In this document: positions 42,901 to 50,684 of the stretch, in pieces
Layout: every line of letters starts with the position of its first letter
Position numbering within the stretch: position 1 is the stretch's first letter
Assembly: GCF_025950235.1 (NCBI RefSeq)
Contig: NZ_JAPDDT010000020.1
Coordinates: forward strand, 39,071-103,070
Length of the DNA stretch: 64,000 nucleotides
Source of the DNA: Luteolibacter arcticus
Lineage (GTDB): Bacteria; Verrucomicrobiota; Verrucomicrobiia; Verrucomicrobiales; Akkermansiaceae
Reading direction: 5' to 3'
Notes under the pieces: generated by a model
The model's database searches: none
What the model was told of the DNA's origin: nothing
Seen by the model: only the letters and a program-made list of their open reading frames with translations
Translations under genes and position numbers: made by a program

Positions 42901-43226
42901 TCCAGCACGCCGGACTTGTGAAGGGACATGGAGGTATTAAGCGCCGTCTGGCCGCCGAGGGTGGGCAGCAGCGCGTCTGGCTTTTCGCGGATGATGATCT
43001 TTTCCACCACCTCCGGCGTGATGGGCTCGATGTAGGTCCGGTGGGCGAACTCCGGATCGGTCATGATCGTGGCCGGATTGGAGTTCACGAGCACGACCTC
43101 GTAGCCTTCCTCGCGCAGCGCCTTGCAGGCCTGGACCCCGGAATAGTCGAACTCGCAGCCTTGGCCGATAACGATGGGACCGGAACCGATGACGAGGATT
43201 TTGCGGATCGAGGTGTCTTTGGGCAT
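39936..43226 (-). CDS. carB: Carbamoyl-phosphate synthase large subunit
   Basis: The 1096-residue protein starts MPKDTSIRKILVIGSGPIVI and has the two homologous ATP-grasp halves (ARP signature repeated: RPAFTLGGQGGGIAYN and RPSFVLGGRAMMIVYE), an oligomerisation domain between them, and a C-terminal MGS-like allosteric domain (FEIYATGGTCDRL). It makes carbamoyl phosphate for pyrimidines and arginine with CarA, which is not in the window. An insertion near 525-560 (HDASIHGEKDQPAGAPPRAE) is longer than in E. coli and charged. The gene is 127 bases downstream of fucA on the same strand. Confidence 0.97.
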   Translation of the reverse strand: MPKDTSIRKILVIGSGPIVIGQGCEFDYSGVQACKALREEGYEVVLVNSNPATIMTDPEFAHRTYIEPITPEVVEKIIIREKPDALLPTLGGQTALNTSMSLHKSGVLEKHNVRMIGAKPEAIDMGEDRQLFKEAMIRIGLDMPRSGIAHTIEEARKVAEEIGTFPLIIRPAFTLGGQGGGIAYNREEYEEIIHRGLDLSPVSEVLIDESLLGWKEFEMEVMRDQADNCVVICSIENIDPMGVHTGDSITVAPIQTLTDREYQIMRDASFAVIREIGVETGGSNIQFAIDPKTGRMIVIEMNPRVSRSSALASKATGFPIAKIAAKLAVGYTLGELPNDITRETPASFEPTIDYVVTKVPRFTFEKFPTANQVLTTSMKSVGEAMSIGRTFKESMQKALRSLETGRWGFGFDKKDIHGATREEIETKLAVPNAERIFWLQTAFLNGWTIDEVFETTAIDPWFLHHLKEIADEGKNLATLDLKDAKRLGFSDRQIAMARAHSPAIHDASIHGEKDQPAGAPPRAEPEGAVVDVPTEDTIRAERKARGIIPTYRLVDTCAAEFEAYTPYFYSTYGDENEARDSDKKKIIILGGGPNRIGQGIEFDYCCVHAAFALKELGYETIMVNSNPETVSTDYDTSDKLFFEPLTLEDVLNICDQEKPDGVIVQFGGQTPLNLAADLKRHGVPIIGTSPESIELAEDRKHFSALLDKIGLKQAEAGTAVSEDEAAVIAERIGYPVLVRPSFVLGGRAMMIVYEESELRKYMREAVDVSPDRPVLVDRFLEAATEVDVDCISDGTTAVVGAIMEHIEQAGIHSGDSACCIPAHSLTDEIKDEITRAAKELARELEVKGLMNIQFAVKDEQLYVIEVNPRASRTVPFVSKATGVPLAKYAAQIMVGKTLAELGFTETVIPTHFSVKEAVFPWNRFPGIDIVLGPEMRSTGEVMGIDADWGMAYAKAQMSSFNPLPTKGNVFLSVSDRDKPAAMEVARELIELGFEIYATGGTCDRLQADSIPCHRLYKLSEGRRPHVIDMMKNRDIHFIINTPSGHAAREDEVKIRSGAVANKISYCTNMAAARASVKAIRSLKEQELTVKSIQEYH

Positions 43227-43353
43227 GGCGGGACAGGAGTTAGGCGCGTGGGGGGTAAATTTCGCGGTGTTTCGCAGGCCCCGCCCCGGATGTAAAGGGT
43301 TGGATTGGCGTGATTTCGCCAGCCGCCCTTCCGCGCCCTAAAGCCTCCTCCGA

Positions 43354-44109
43354 TCAGGCCTTCGCCTCGATCATTTTCCGCCGGTAGGCCTCATCGAGGC
43401 GGCCGTCGATCTTGGCGGCGTCTTCCTCAGCGAGGAAATTCGGGCCGCCCGTGGCGAAGGCGCCGAGAAGGACGCGCGCCCACTTGTCGAGCATCAGCAT
43501 GATATTCAGCACTTCCTTGCTGCTCGACCCGAGGGCGACCGGGCCGTGGTTTTCCATCAGGATCACCTTCGGCGGCTTGCCGTGCTGAGCGCGGAACTTG
43601 GCCAGGCCGTCACGGACCGCCCGGGCGAGGTCGAGGCCGGGATTGATGTAGGGAATGGTCAGCACATGGCGGCCGCAGACGACGATGGCGTCCGGGCAGA
43701 CGTGGCGGTGGAAGGGCTGCGCGCCGTGCTTGCTGGCGAGGATGGCCAGCACCGAGGTGGTGTGGGTGTGGCCGGTCCATTTCACGCCGGGCTCGCGGAG
43801 GCAGAGCGAGTGGAGAAAGGTCTCCACCGAGGGCTTCTTGCACGCGGGATCGGCGAGGCAGGCGACCAGGCCGTCCTCGATTTCCTGCTCGGTGACGCTT
43901 TCGTTGGCGAGCAAGGTGTCCACCTTCTCATGGGAGACCCGCGACAGGCCATCGGGGGTCAGCGTGCCAAGGGAGGTGCCGGACGCCTTCACCAGAAAGG
44001 TCCCGTCGCCGAGATCATGGGAGGTGTTGCCTTCGCCGAGGATGGCGAGCTGGCGGTCTTCGCGACCGAGTTCGCGGGACAGTTGGACGAGTTCTTCGGC
44101 AGGGGTCAT
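43354..44109 (-). CDS. fucA: Class II aldolase, probable L-fuculose-1-phosphate aldolase
   Basis: The 251-residue protein carries GEGNTSHDLGDGTFLVKASG, the zinc site in WTGHTHTTSV, HRHVCPDAIVV and MENHGPVALGSS, a pattern of FucA/RhaD/AraD-type class II aldolases. The aldolase splits L-fuculose 1-phosphate into dihydroxyacetone phosphate and L-lactaldehyde. The assignment to fucose follows from the L-fucose isomerase gene across the divergent region. It lies 9 bases downstream of araC, so regulator and aldolase are an operon. Confidence 0.78.
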   Translation of the reverse strand: MTPAEELVQLSRELGREDRQLAILGEGNTSHDLGDGTFLVKASGTSLGTLTPDGLSRVSHEKVDTLLANESVTEQEIEDGLVACLADPACKKPSVETFLHSLCLREPGVKWTGHTHTTSVLAILASKHGAQPFHRHVCPDAIVVCGRHVLTIPYINPGLDLARAVRDGLAKFRAQHGKPPKVILMENHGPVALGSSSKEVLNIMLMLDKWARVLLGAFATGGPNFLAEEDAAKIDGRLDEAYRRKMIEAKA

Positions 44110-44118
44110 GAAAATGGA

Positions 44119-45006
44119 TCAACGCGGAAGCTTGTCATGCATCGCATCGCGGAAGCGCGACGGCGGGACGCGGTGGACGGATTTGAAAACGCGGGAGAAG
44201 TGGAAGGGGTCCGGGAAGCCGCAGGCGGCGGCGACTTCCTTCACCGAGCTGCCGCCTTCCAGCAGCAGCGAGGCTGCGTGCTGCATCCGCAGACGGGTGA
44301 GGAACTGGTAGGGGCTCTCATCGTGGAAGCGCGAGAACAGCCGGCACAGGTAGGGCGCGTCGAGGTCGCAGGACTTGGCGACGGCTTCCAGGGTGCCGAG
44401 TTCCAGATAGTTCTGCTCGATGCAATGCTTCACCCGGCTGAAGGTGGCGAAGGCGCGGGTTTCCGTGCTGCCGGCATCGACCGCGTCCTCGCGGCACATC
44501 AGCAGGAGCTGCTGGATGATCGCGGTGCAAATCGGGCGCGAGTACTTCGAGTTCCGGGAGCCGCGGTCGATCAGCGTGTCGAAGGCCCGGCGGATCGGCT
44601 CGGATTTCAGGCAGTGCGAGACCACGCCCATCTTGAGGTCGTGGCGCTCGAGGAACTCCGCCGCTGCCGGTCCCCAGAAGCCGACGAAGTACTTCAGCAG
44701 CAGCTTGTCGGGATCGGTCTTGATGTGGTGCTCGACTCCCGGGCCGTAGAGGAAGAAGTCGCCGGACCGCAGAGGCGTCTCGACGCCGTTGAGCACGACT
44801 TTCCCTTTGCCTCCATGGACGAACTCTATGACGAACCACGGGAAATCCACGCGGTCGATGCGGTATTCCGGGCGGCAGCGTTCGAAGCCGCCGCATTTCA
44901 CCTCGAAATCGCCGGGCTCGGGTTCGTCGTAGAAAAAGACCCGCGACGACTCGACCTGCCTCGACATGAAGGTCGCGGGGTTCACATTGGGATCGACCGG
45001 GCTCAC
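44119..45006 (-). CDS. AraC/XylS-family transcriptional regulator
   Basis: The 295-residue protein has an N-terminal cupin-like sensing domain (VVLNGVETPLRSGDFFLYGPGVEHHI) and two C-terminal helix-turn-helix motifs (LEAVAKSCDLDAPYLCRLFS, VKEVAAACGFPDPFHFSRVF). The likely ligand is L-fucose or a derivative, inferred from the neighbouring genes. The GTG at 45006 is the chosen start; an ATG at 44967 is possible. It is divergent from fucI, and the intergenic region contains four phased CCATT sites. Confidence 0.85.
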   Translation of the reverse strand: MSPVDPNVNPATFMSRQVESSRVFFYDEPEPGDFEVKCGGFERCRPEYRIDRVDFPWFVIEFVHGGKGKVVLNGVETPLRSGDFFLYGPGVEHHIKTDPDKLLLKYFVGFWGPAAAEFLERHDLKMGVVSHCLKSEPIRRAFDTLIDRGSRNSKYSRPICTAIIQQLLLMCREDAVDAGSTETRAFATFSRVKHCIEQNYLELGTLEAVAKSCDLDAPYLCRLFSRFHDESPYQFLTRLRMQHAASLLLEGGSSVKEVAAACGFPDPFHFSRVFKSVHRVPPSRFRDAMHDKLPR

Positions 45007-45052
45007 GAACGCGTTTGTGTGCTAGAGGAGGATTGGGATGGAAGCAAAAAAA

Positions 45053-45126
45053 TCCATTGATGGAAAGAATGCTCCATTGTTGGCCGAGTTGAAGATACCA
45101 TTTCCTGACAAGGATCTCCATTTCCT
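45053..45126. promoter_or_regulatory. Phased direct repeats, probable AraC-type operator between araC and fucI
   Basis: TCCATTGATGG (45053-45063) and TCCATTGTTGG (45073-45083) match in 10 of 11 bases, 20 bases apart. CCATTTCCT occurs at 45098-45106 and 45118-45126, again 20 bases apart. The CCATT cores thus lie at 45054, 45074, 45098 and 45118. Direct half-sites about two helix turns apart are the usual binding pattern of AraC-family proteins. Confidence 0.65.
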
Positions 45127-45164
45127 TCGTGACAAGCTGGACCGCTCCTCGCAGCGTCCGGCCC

Positions 45165-46946
45165 ATGACTTTGACGCCCTTTCCCAAGGTGGGCATTCGT
45201 CCGACGATCGACGGCCGTCTCGGCGGCGTGCGCGAATCGCTGGAAGAGCGCACCATGCAGCAGGCCCGTGCAGTAGCCGATTTGATCGCGAAGGAACTGC
45301 GCTATCCCGATGGCTCGCCGGTCGAGTGCGTGATCTCGGACACCTGCATCGGCGGGGTGAAGGAAGCCGCGGCCTGCGCTGACAAATTCAAGCGCGAGAA
45401 TGCCGGCGTCTCCCTGACCGTGACGCCGTGCTGGTGCTATGGCTCGGAGACCATGGACATGGACCCGCACGTGCCGAAGGCGGTGTGGGGCTTCAATGGC
45501 ACCGAGCGCCCCGGCGCGGTCTATCTCGCCGCTGTGCTCGCCGGCCACACGCAGAAGGGGCTGCCGGCCTTCGGCATCTATGGCCAGGACGTCCAAGCCG
45601 CGACCGACACCGAAATCCCGGCGGACGTGAAGGACAAGCTCCTCAACTTCGTCCGCTGCGGCCTCGCCGTCGCGATCATGCGCGGCAAGTCCTACCTTTC
45701 CATGGGCGGCACCTCGATGGGCATCGCCGGCTCGGTCGTGGATCCCGCCATGTGGGAAAAGTGGCTCGGCATGCGGGTTGAGGCGATCGACATGAGCGAG
45801 TTCGCCGGTCGCATGCGCAAGGGCTGGTACGACCAGGCGGAGTACGAAAAGGCACTCGCCTGGGTGAAAACGAATTGCCCCGAGGGCAAGGATTACAACT
45901 CACCCACCACCACCCGCAGCCGCGAGCAGATCGACAGCGAGTGGGAGGACAGCGTGAAGATGGCGCTGATCGCCCGCGACCTGATGACCGGCAACCCGCG
46001 GCTTGCCGAAAAGGGCCTTGGTGAACAGGCGCAGGGCCACAATGCCATCGCCGCCGGCTTCCAAGGCCAGCGCCAATGGACCGACCACTTCCCGAACGGC
46101 GACTTCCTCGAGGCGATCCTCAACTCGTCCTTCGACTGGAACGGCAAGCGCGCGCCCTACATCGTGGCCACCGAGAACGACGCCCTCAATGGCGCCGGGA
46201 TGCTCTTCGGCCACCTGCTGACCCACACCGCGCAGATTTTCGCCGACCTTCGCACTTACTGGAGTTCCGCTGCCATCGAAAAGGCCAGTGGCAAGAGCTT
46301 CACCCATCCGCTGGTGGGGGATGGCATCCTCCACCTGATCAATTCCGGCCCGGCTGCGCTCGACGGCACTGGCGAGCAGGAAATCGACGGCGTGCCCGCG
46401 ATGAAGCCGTTCTGGGACATCACCGACGCCGAGGTCGAGAATTGCCTCAAGGCCACCACCTGGCACCCGTCCATCACGGAATACTTCCCCGGCGGCGGTC
46501 TCAGCACCCGCTACCGCACCCGCGGCGGGATGCCGGCCACGATGATCCGCCTGAACCTCGTCGATGGCCTCGGCCCCGCGCTGCAAATCGCGGAAGGCCA
46601 CACGATCGACCTGCCGGACGACGTGCACGACGCGCTCGACCAGCGCACCAATCCAACGTGGCCGACCACTTGGTTCGCGCCGATTCTCAATGGCCAAGGG
46701 CCCTTCCGCAGCGCCTACGAGGTGATGAATCACTGGGGTGCGAACCATTGCGTGATGAGCCACGGCCACATCGGCCACCTCTATCTCACGCTCGCCTCGA
46801 TGCTGCGCATCCCGGTGTACATGCACAATGTCAGCGAGGAGCGCGTCTTCCGCCCGAGCGCCTGGCGCGCCTTTGGCACGGCCGATCTGGAGGGTGCCGA
46901 TTTCCGCGCCTGCGCCACCTACGGCCCGCTCTACGGGAAAGTCTAA
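45165..46946 (+). CDS. fucI: L-fucose isomerase
   Basis: The ATG at 45165 gives 593 residues, the length of FucI. Family landmarks: FPKVGIRPTIDGRLGGVRES at the start, TPCWCYGSETMDMDP, IMRGKSYLSMGGTSMGIAGS, ENDALNGAGMLFGHLLTHTA, and VMNHWGANHCVMSHGHIGHL near the end. FucI interconverts L-fucose and L-fuculose (and D-arabinose/D-ribulose) using Mn2+. It is the first gene of an operon with the sugar ABC transporter. Confidence 0.95.
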   Translation: MTLTPFPKVGIRPTIDGRLGGVRESLEERTMQQARAVADLIAKELRYPDGSPVECVISDTCIGGVKEAAACADKFKRENAGVSLTVTPCWCYGSETMDMDPHVPKAVWGFNGTERPGAVYLAAVLAGHTQKGLPAFGIYGQDVQAATDTEIPADVKDKLLNFVRCGLAVAIMRGKSYLSMGGTSMGIAGSVVDPAMWEKWLGMRVEAIDMSEFAGRMRKGWYDQAEYEKALAWVKTNCPEGKDYNSPTTTRSREQIDSEWEDSVKMALIARDLMTGNPRLAEKGLGEQAQGHNAIAAGFQGQRQWTDHFPNGDFLEAILNSSFDWNGKRAPYIVATENDALNGAGMLFGHLLTHTAQIFADLRTYWSSAAIEKASGKSFTHPLVGDGILHLINSGPAALDGTGEQEIDGVPAMKPFWDITDAEVENCLKATTWHPSITEYFPGGGLSTRYRTRGGMPATMIRLNLVDGLGPALQIAEGHTIDLPDDVHDALDQRTNPTWPTTWFAPILNGQGPFRSAYEVMNHWGANHCVMSHGHIGHLYLTLASMLRIPVYMHNVSEERVFRPSAWRAFGTADLEGADFRACATYGPLYGKV

Positions 46947-46956
46947 CCGCCAATTT

Positions 46957-46991
46957 CCGCGGAAAGCACGGCCAAGCGTGACTTTCCGCGG
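46957..46991. other. Strong hairpin between fucI and the sugar-binding protein gene
   Basis: CCGCGGAAAGCACG (46957-46970) pairs with CGTG-a-CTTTCCGCGG (46977-46991) around a 6-base loop with one bulged base. There is no T-run after it, so it looks like an RNA stability or processing element rather than a terminator. Confidence 0.65.
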
Positions 46992-47026
46992 CCAATCCCT
47001 CAGGTATTTTCAGCATTCAACCCAAG

Positions 47027-47995
47027 ATGAAACCGACCTCGATCTTCGCTCTCGCCGCTGCCGTGCTGCTCGCCGGCTGCAACAAGTCGTCCACGCCCGG
47101 ACAGCTCCGCATTGCCGTCATCCCGAAAGGCACCACCCATATCTACTGGAAGTCGGTCGAAGCCGGTGCCAAGAAGGCCGCCGACGAACTCGGCGTGAAG
47201 ATGACGTTCGTCGGCCCGCAGAAGGAGGACGACCGCTCGCAGCAGATCGACCTGGTGAAGAACCAGGCGTTGCAGAACGACGCGATCGTGCTCGCCCCTC
47301 TCGATGCGGTGGCCTTGCGCGATGTGACCAAGGAAGTCGCCGGGAAGAAGCCGGTGGTGATCATCGACTCGTCCTTGGCTGACAGCGATGGCTTCATCGC
47401 CAGCTACGTCGCCACCGATAACCGCGAGGGCGGTCGCATCGCCGCGCGCGCGCTCGCCGAAAGCATCGGCAGTAAGGGCAAGGTCGCCGTGCTCCGTTAC
47501 GCCCAGGGCAGCGCCTCCACCGAGCAACGCGAGGAAGGCTTCCTGGAAGAGATCAAGAAGTTCCCTGACATCCAGGTGGCCAGCTCGGAGCAATACGCTG
47601 GCGCCACCGCCAGCCAGGCGCAGGACACCGCGACCAATCTGATCACCCGCCTCGCCGAGGGCGGCGGGCTTTCGGTCCAGGGCATCTTTTGCAGCAACCA
47701 GACCAGCACCTACGGCATGCTCCAGGCGCTGCGTGGCAAGAACCTCGCCGGCAAGGTGAAGTTCGTCGGCTTCGACTGCGATGCCACGTTCATCGATGCG
47801 CTCAAGAAGGGCGAGATGCAGGGCAGCGTGCTGCAGGATCCGCTCAACATGGGCTACATGGGGGTGAAGACTGCCGTCGCCAAGCTGAAGGGTGAAACGG
47901 TCCAGCCTGTCGTCGACACCGGCGCGACGCTGATCACGCCGGCGAATCTCGCGGATCCGAAGATCGACGCGTTGATCAAGACGCAGCTTCCTTGA
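47027..47995 (+). CDS. Sugar ABC transporter substrate-binding lipoprotein (RbsB type)
   Basis: The 322-residue protein has a lipobox (VLLAGC) and a periplasmic-binding-protein type 1 domain of the ribose/galactose group: IAVIPKGTTHIYWKSVEAGA, LDAVALRDV, FCSNQTSTYGMLQALRGKNL, GFDCDATFIDALKKGEMQGS. The substrate is inferred to be L-fucose because the gene follows fucI. It forms an operon with the ATPase and permease genes. Confidence 0.88.
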   Translation: MKPTSIFALAAAVLLAGCNKSSTPGQLRIAVIPKGTTHIYWKSVEAGAKKAADELGVKMTFVGPQKEDDRSQQIDLVKNQALQNDAIVLAPLDAVALRDVTKEVAGKKPVVIIDSSLADSDGFIASYVATDNREGGRIAARALAESIGSKGKVAVLRYAQGSASTEQREEGFLEEIKKFPDIQVASSEQYAGATASQAQDTATNLITRLAEGGGLSVQGIFCSNQTSTYGMLQALRGKNLAGKVKFVGFDCDATFIDALKKGEMQGSVLQDPLNMGYMGVKTAVAKLKGETVQPVVDTGATLITPANLADPKIDALIKTQLP

Positions 47996-48011
47996 GAAGT
48001 TGAAAGTGGAG

Positions 48012-48062
48012 GGTTGAGAGTTGAGAGCGAAAGCTCGTGATTCTTTCTCTCAACTCTCAACC
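48012..48062. other. Perfect 16-base inverted repeat between binding-protein and ATPase genes
   Basis: GGTTGAGAGTTGAGAG (48012-48027) pairs with CTCTCAACTCTCAACC (48047-48062) around a 19-base loop. It fills most of the 82-base gap. Such a stem could protect the upstream mRNA and raise binding-protein yield, which is common in ABC operons; it may also be a dispersed repeat. Confidence 0.75.
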
Positions 48063-48077
48063 ATCGACTCTCAACTG

Positions 48078-49670
48078 ATGGCTTCTCCTCCTCCACGCCT
48101 CGTCATGCGGGGCATCCGCAAGACCTTCGGGCCGACGGTCGCGCTGGGACGGGTGGATCTTGAGATCCTGCCGGGGGAGGTCCATGCGTTGGTCGGCGAG
48201 AATGGCGCGGGCAAGAGCACGCTGATGAAGATCCTCTCCGGTGCGCATGCGCCGGACGAGGGCGAGATGCAGTTCGATGGCCAGCCGTATCATCCGCGGA
48301 ATCCGCTCGATGCCCGCGCCCGCGGTGTTGGCATGATCTATCAGGAGCTGTCCGTTGCACCGCACCTGACGGTGGAGGAAAACATCGTGCTCGGCATGGA
48401 GCCGCGGAAGGGGCCCTTCATCGATCGCAAGGCAATGCGTGCCCGTGCCCTTGAAGCGCTGGCGCATTTCGATCATCCCGACATCCGCCCGGACGTGAAG
48501 GCCGGCACGCTGTCGGTTTCCGCACAGCAGTTGATCGAGATCGGCCGCTCATTGGCGATGGGTTGCAAGCTGCTGGTCTTCGACGAGCCGACCTCGTCGC
48601 TCGCGCAGAAGGACATCGAGCGGCTGTTCCTGCTCATCGATCGCCTCAAGGCGCAGGGCATTTCGATCATCTACATCTCGCACTTCCTTGAAGAAGTGAA
48701 GCGCCTCGCCTCGCGGCTGACTGTGTTGCGGGATGGCTCGGTGGTGGGGACCCGCGACGTCGCGACCACGGAGCCCGAGGAAATCGTGTCCCTGATGGTG
48801 GGCCGCGATGTGGAGGATCTCTATCCGCGCACGGCAAGGACCACTGGCGAACGTATCCTCGCCGTGGCCGGGTTGACGGGCGCGCGTAACAAGCCGGACG
48901 GGGTCACGCTCGATCTGCATCGCGGGGAAGTGGTGGGCATCGCGGGCCTGGTGGGTTCCGGGCGCACCGAATTCCTGCGGGCATTGTTCGGGCTCGATCC
49001 GGTGAAGGGTGGTGCTGTGGAAGTAGCGACGCCGGGAACCGGGAATGCAACGCCGCGCGGTCGCTGGAAGCAGCGCATCGGCATGCTCAGCGAGAATCGC
49101 AAGGAGGAGGGTCTCGCGCTCAACCTTTCCATCGCCGACAACGTCACGCTGCCCTGCCTCGAGCGCTTCGGCTCCGCCGGCACGCTGTCGCCCGCGAAAC
49201 AAAAGACCGCCACCGCCGCGTGGATCGACAAGCTCGGTATCAAGTGCCAGGGCCCGGGCCAGCCGATCGGTGCGCTTTCCGGCGGCAACCAGCAGAAGGC
49301 CGCGTTCGCTCGTTTGCTCGAATACGACGTCGATGTCCTCTTGTTAGACGAGCCGACCCGCGGCATCGACATCGCTGCCAAGGCGCGCATCTACGAGGCG
49401 ATCAACGAGGTCGTCACCGACCCGCACCGTCCGCGCGCCGTCATCATCATTTCCAGCTACCTGCCCGAACTCTTCGGCGTGTGCGACCGCATCGCCGTGA
49501 TGAGCCAGGGCAAACTCACCCGTGCGGTCCCCGTCGGCCAACTCACTCCGCACGACGTCATGCTGGTCGCCACCGGCAAGGCCGCCGACTTGCCGGAGGT
49601 CGGAGGACGGAAGTCGGAAATCGCGAGCAGTCCGAACTCCGCTTGCGACCTTCCGTTCTCCGATCTCTGA
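48078..49670 (+). CDS. Sugar ABC transporter ATP-binding protein (RbsA type)
   Basis: The ATG at 48078 gives 530 residues with two ABC domains. The first has Walker A GENGAGKST, a signature-like LSVSAQQLIEIGRSL and Walker B LLVFDEPTSSL. The second has a degenerate Walker A (GLVGSGRTEF), LSGGNQQKAAFARLL and LLLDEPTRGIDI. This matches RbsA/MglA. The last 25 or so residues (EVGGRKSEIASSPNSACDLP) are encoded by an inverted repeat that supplies the stop and look like a non-family extension. Confidence 0.9.
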   Translation: MASPPPRLVMRGIRKTFGPTVALGRVDLEILPGEVHALVGENGAGKSTLMKILSGAHAPDEGEMQFDGQPYHPRNPLDARARGVGMIYQELSVAPHLTVEENIVLGMEPRKGPFIDRKAMRARALEALAHFDHPDIRPDVKAGTLSVSAQQLIEIGRSLAMGCKLLVFDEPTSSLAQKDIERLFLLIDRLKAQGISIIYISHFLEEVKRLASRLTVLRDGSVVGTRDVATTEPEEIVSLMVGRDVEDLYPRTARTTGERILAVAGLTGARNKPDGVTLDLHRGEVVGIAGLVGSGRTEFLRALFGLDPVKGGAVEVATPGTGNATPRGRWKQRIGMLSENRKEEGLALNLSIADNVTLPCLERFGSAGTLSPAKQKTATAAWIDKLGIKCQGPGQPIGALSGGNQQKAAFARLLEYDVDVLLLDEPTRGIDIAAKARIYEAINEVVTDPHRPRAVIIISSYLPELFGVCDRIAVMSQGKLTRAVPVGQLTPHDVMLVATGKAADLPEVGGRKSEIASSPNSACDLPFSDL

Positions 49671-49676
49671 CCTCCG
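49595..49676. other. Imperfect inverted repeat across the ATPase stop codon
   Basis: The left arm, about 49595-49614 (GGAGGTCGGAGGACGGAAG), pairs imperfectly with the right arm, about 49647-49676 (CGACCTTCCGTTCTCCGATC and on). A short inner stem CGCGAGC/GCTTGCG is also present. It encodes the odd C-terminal tail of the ATPase and ends 13 bases before the permease start. Confidence 0.5.
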
Positions 49677-49689
49677 ATCTCCGTCTCCC

Positions 49690-50622
49690 ATGCGCCTCAA
49701 GTCCATCCTCACTCTCCTCGGCCCCTTCATCGCGCTGCTCGTCGTGTATGGGGTCTTTGGGTCGCAGAACCCCGCGATGTTCACCGAGGATGTCGTGCTG
49801 AACATTCTCACCCAGACCGTCATCGTCGGCATCGCGGCCATCGGCATGACGCTCATCATCATCTCGGGCGGCATTGATCTTTCCGTCGGCTCGATGATCG
49901 CGCTGTGCGGCACCGTCGGCGCGACCATGGTGACGAAGGACGTCTCACCCGTGCTCGTCTTCATGGGGACCATCGCCTTCGGCGGGTTCTGCGGGCTGAT
50001 CAATGGCGGCTTGTCCACGGGGCTCAAGTTGATGCCCTTCATCGTCACGCTGGGCACCATGCAGGCTTTCCGCGGTGCCGCGAAAGTGGCGACCGATGGC
50101 ACTCCCGTGAATCTTCCCTTCGACGTGACTGCCTACAAGCCGTGGCTGGGTGGCGCCGGCATCCCGTGGGGCGTGTGGCTGATGCTCGCGCTCGTAGTCC
50201 TGTTCACGCTGGTGCTGCGTTACACCCGCTTCGGTCGCCACGTCTTCGCCGTCGGCTCGAATGAAAACACCGCGACGCTCTGCGGCGTGCACGTCGCGAA
50301 GACGAAGCTCTTCGTTTACATGATCGGCGGCGCATTGGCGGGGCTGTCCGCGGTCATGAACATGGCCAAGTCTTCCCAAGGAGATCCGACCACGGCCACG
50401 GGCATGGAACTCGACATCATCGCCGCGGTGGTGATCGGCGGAGCCAGCCTGTCCGGCGGCGAGGGCACCGTGCTCGGCGCACTCATCGGAGCCTTGTTGA
50501 TGACGACGATCCGCACCGGCTGCGTGCTCAATGGCATCCCGACCCCGTGGACCGAAGTCATCACCGGCGTCATCATCGTCGTCGCCGTGATCATCGACCG
50601 TCTGCGGCACCGCACGGCGTGA
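49690..50622 (+). CDS. Sugar ABC transporter permease (RbsC type)
   Basis: The ATG at 49690 gives 310 residues with eight to ten membrane segments and the RbsC landmarks: LIIISGGIDLSVGSMIALCG, LMPFIVTLGTMQAFRG, FGRHVFAVGSNENTATLCGV and LDIIAAVVIGGASLSGGEGT. It forms the channel with the ATPase encoded just upstream. The frame is open further upstream only because it runs through the repeat. Confidence 0.92.
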   Translation: MRLKSILTLLGPFIALLVVYGVFGSQNPAMFTEDVVLNILTQTVIVGIAAIGMTLIIISGGIDLSVGSMIALCGTVGATMVTKDVSPVLVFMGTIAFGGFCGLINGGLSTGLKLMPFIVTLGTMQAFRGAAKVATDGTPVNLPFDVTAYKPWLGGAGIPWGVWLMLALVVLFTLVLRYTRFGRHVFAVGSNENTATLCGVHVAKTKLFVYMIGGALAGLSAVMNMAKSSQGDPTTATGMELDIIAAVVIGGASLSGGEGTVLGALIGALLMTTIRTGCVLNGIPTPWTEVITGVIIVVAVIIDRLRHRTA

Positions 50623-50684
50623 TCTCTTGCGCGGCGGGTGCTTTCCACTTGGCGGACGGCGAGGCACGGTGAAGTTTGCTCCAG

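Noticed and set aside
39846..43295. A 1149-codon open frame on the plus strand opposite carB
   Set aside because: It is antisense to an unmistakable carB with normal codon use; high GC leaves reverse frames open. Its product has no motif.
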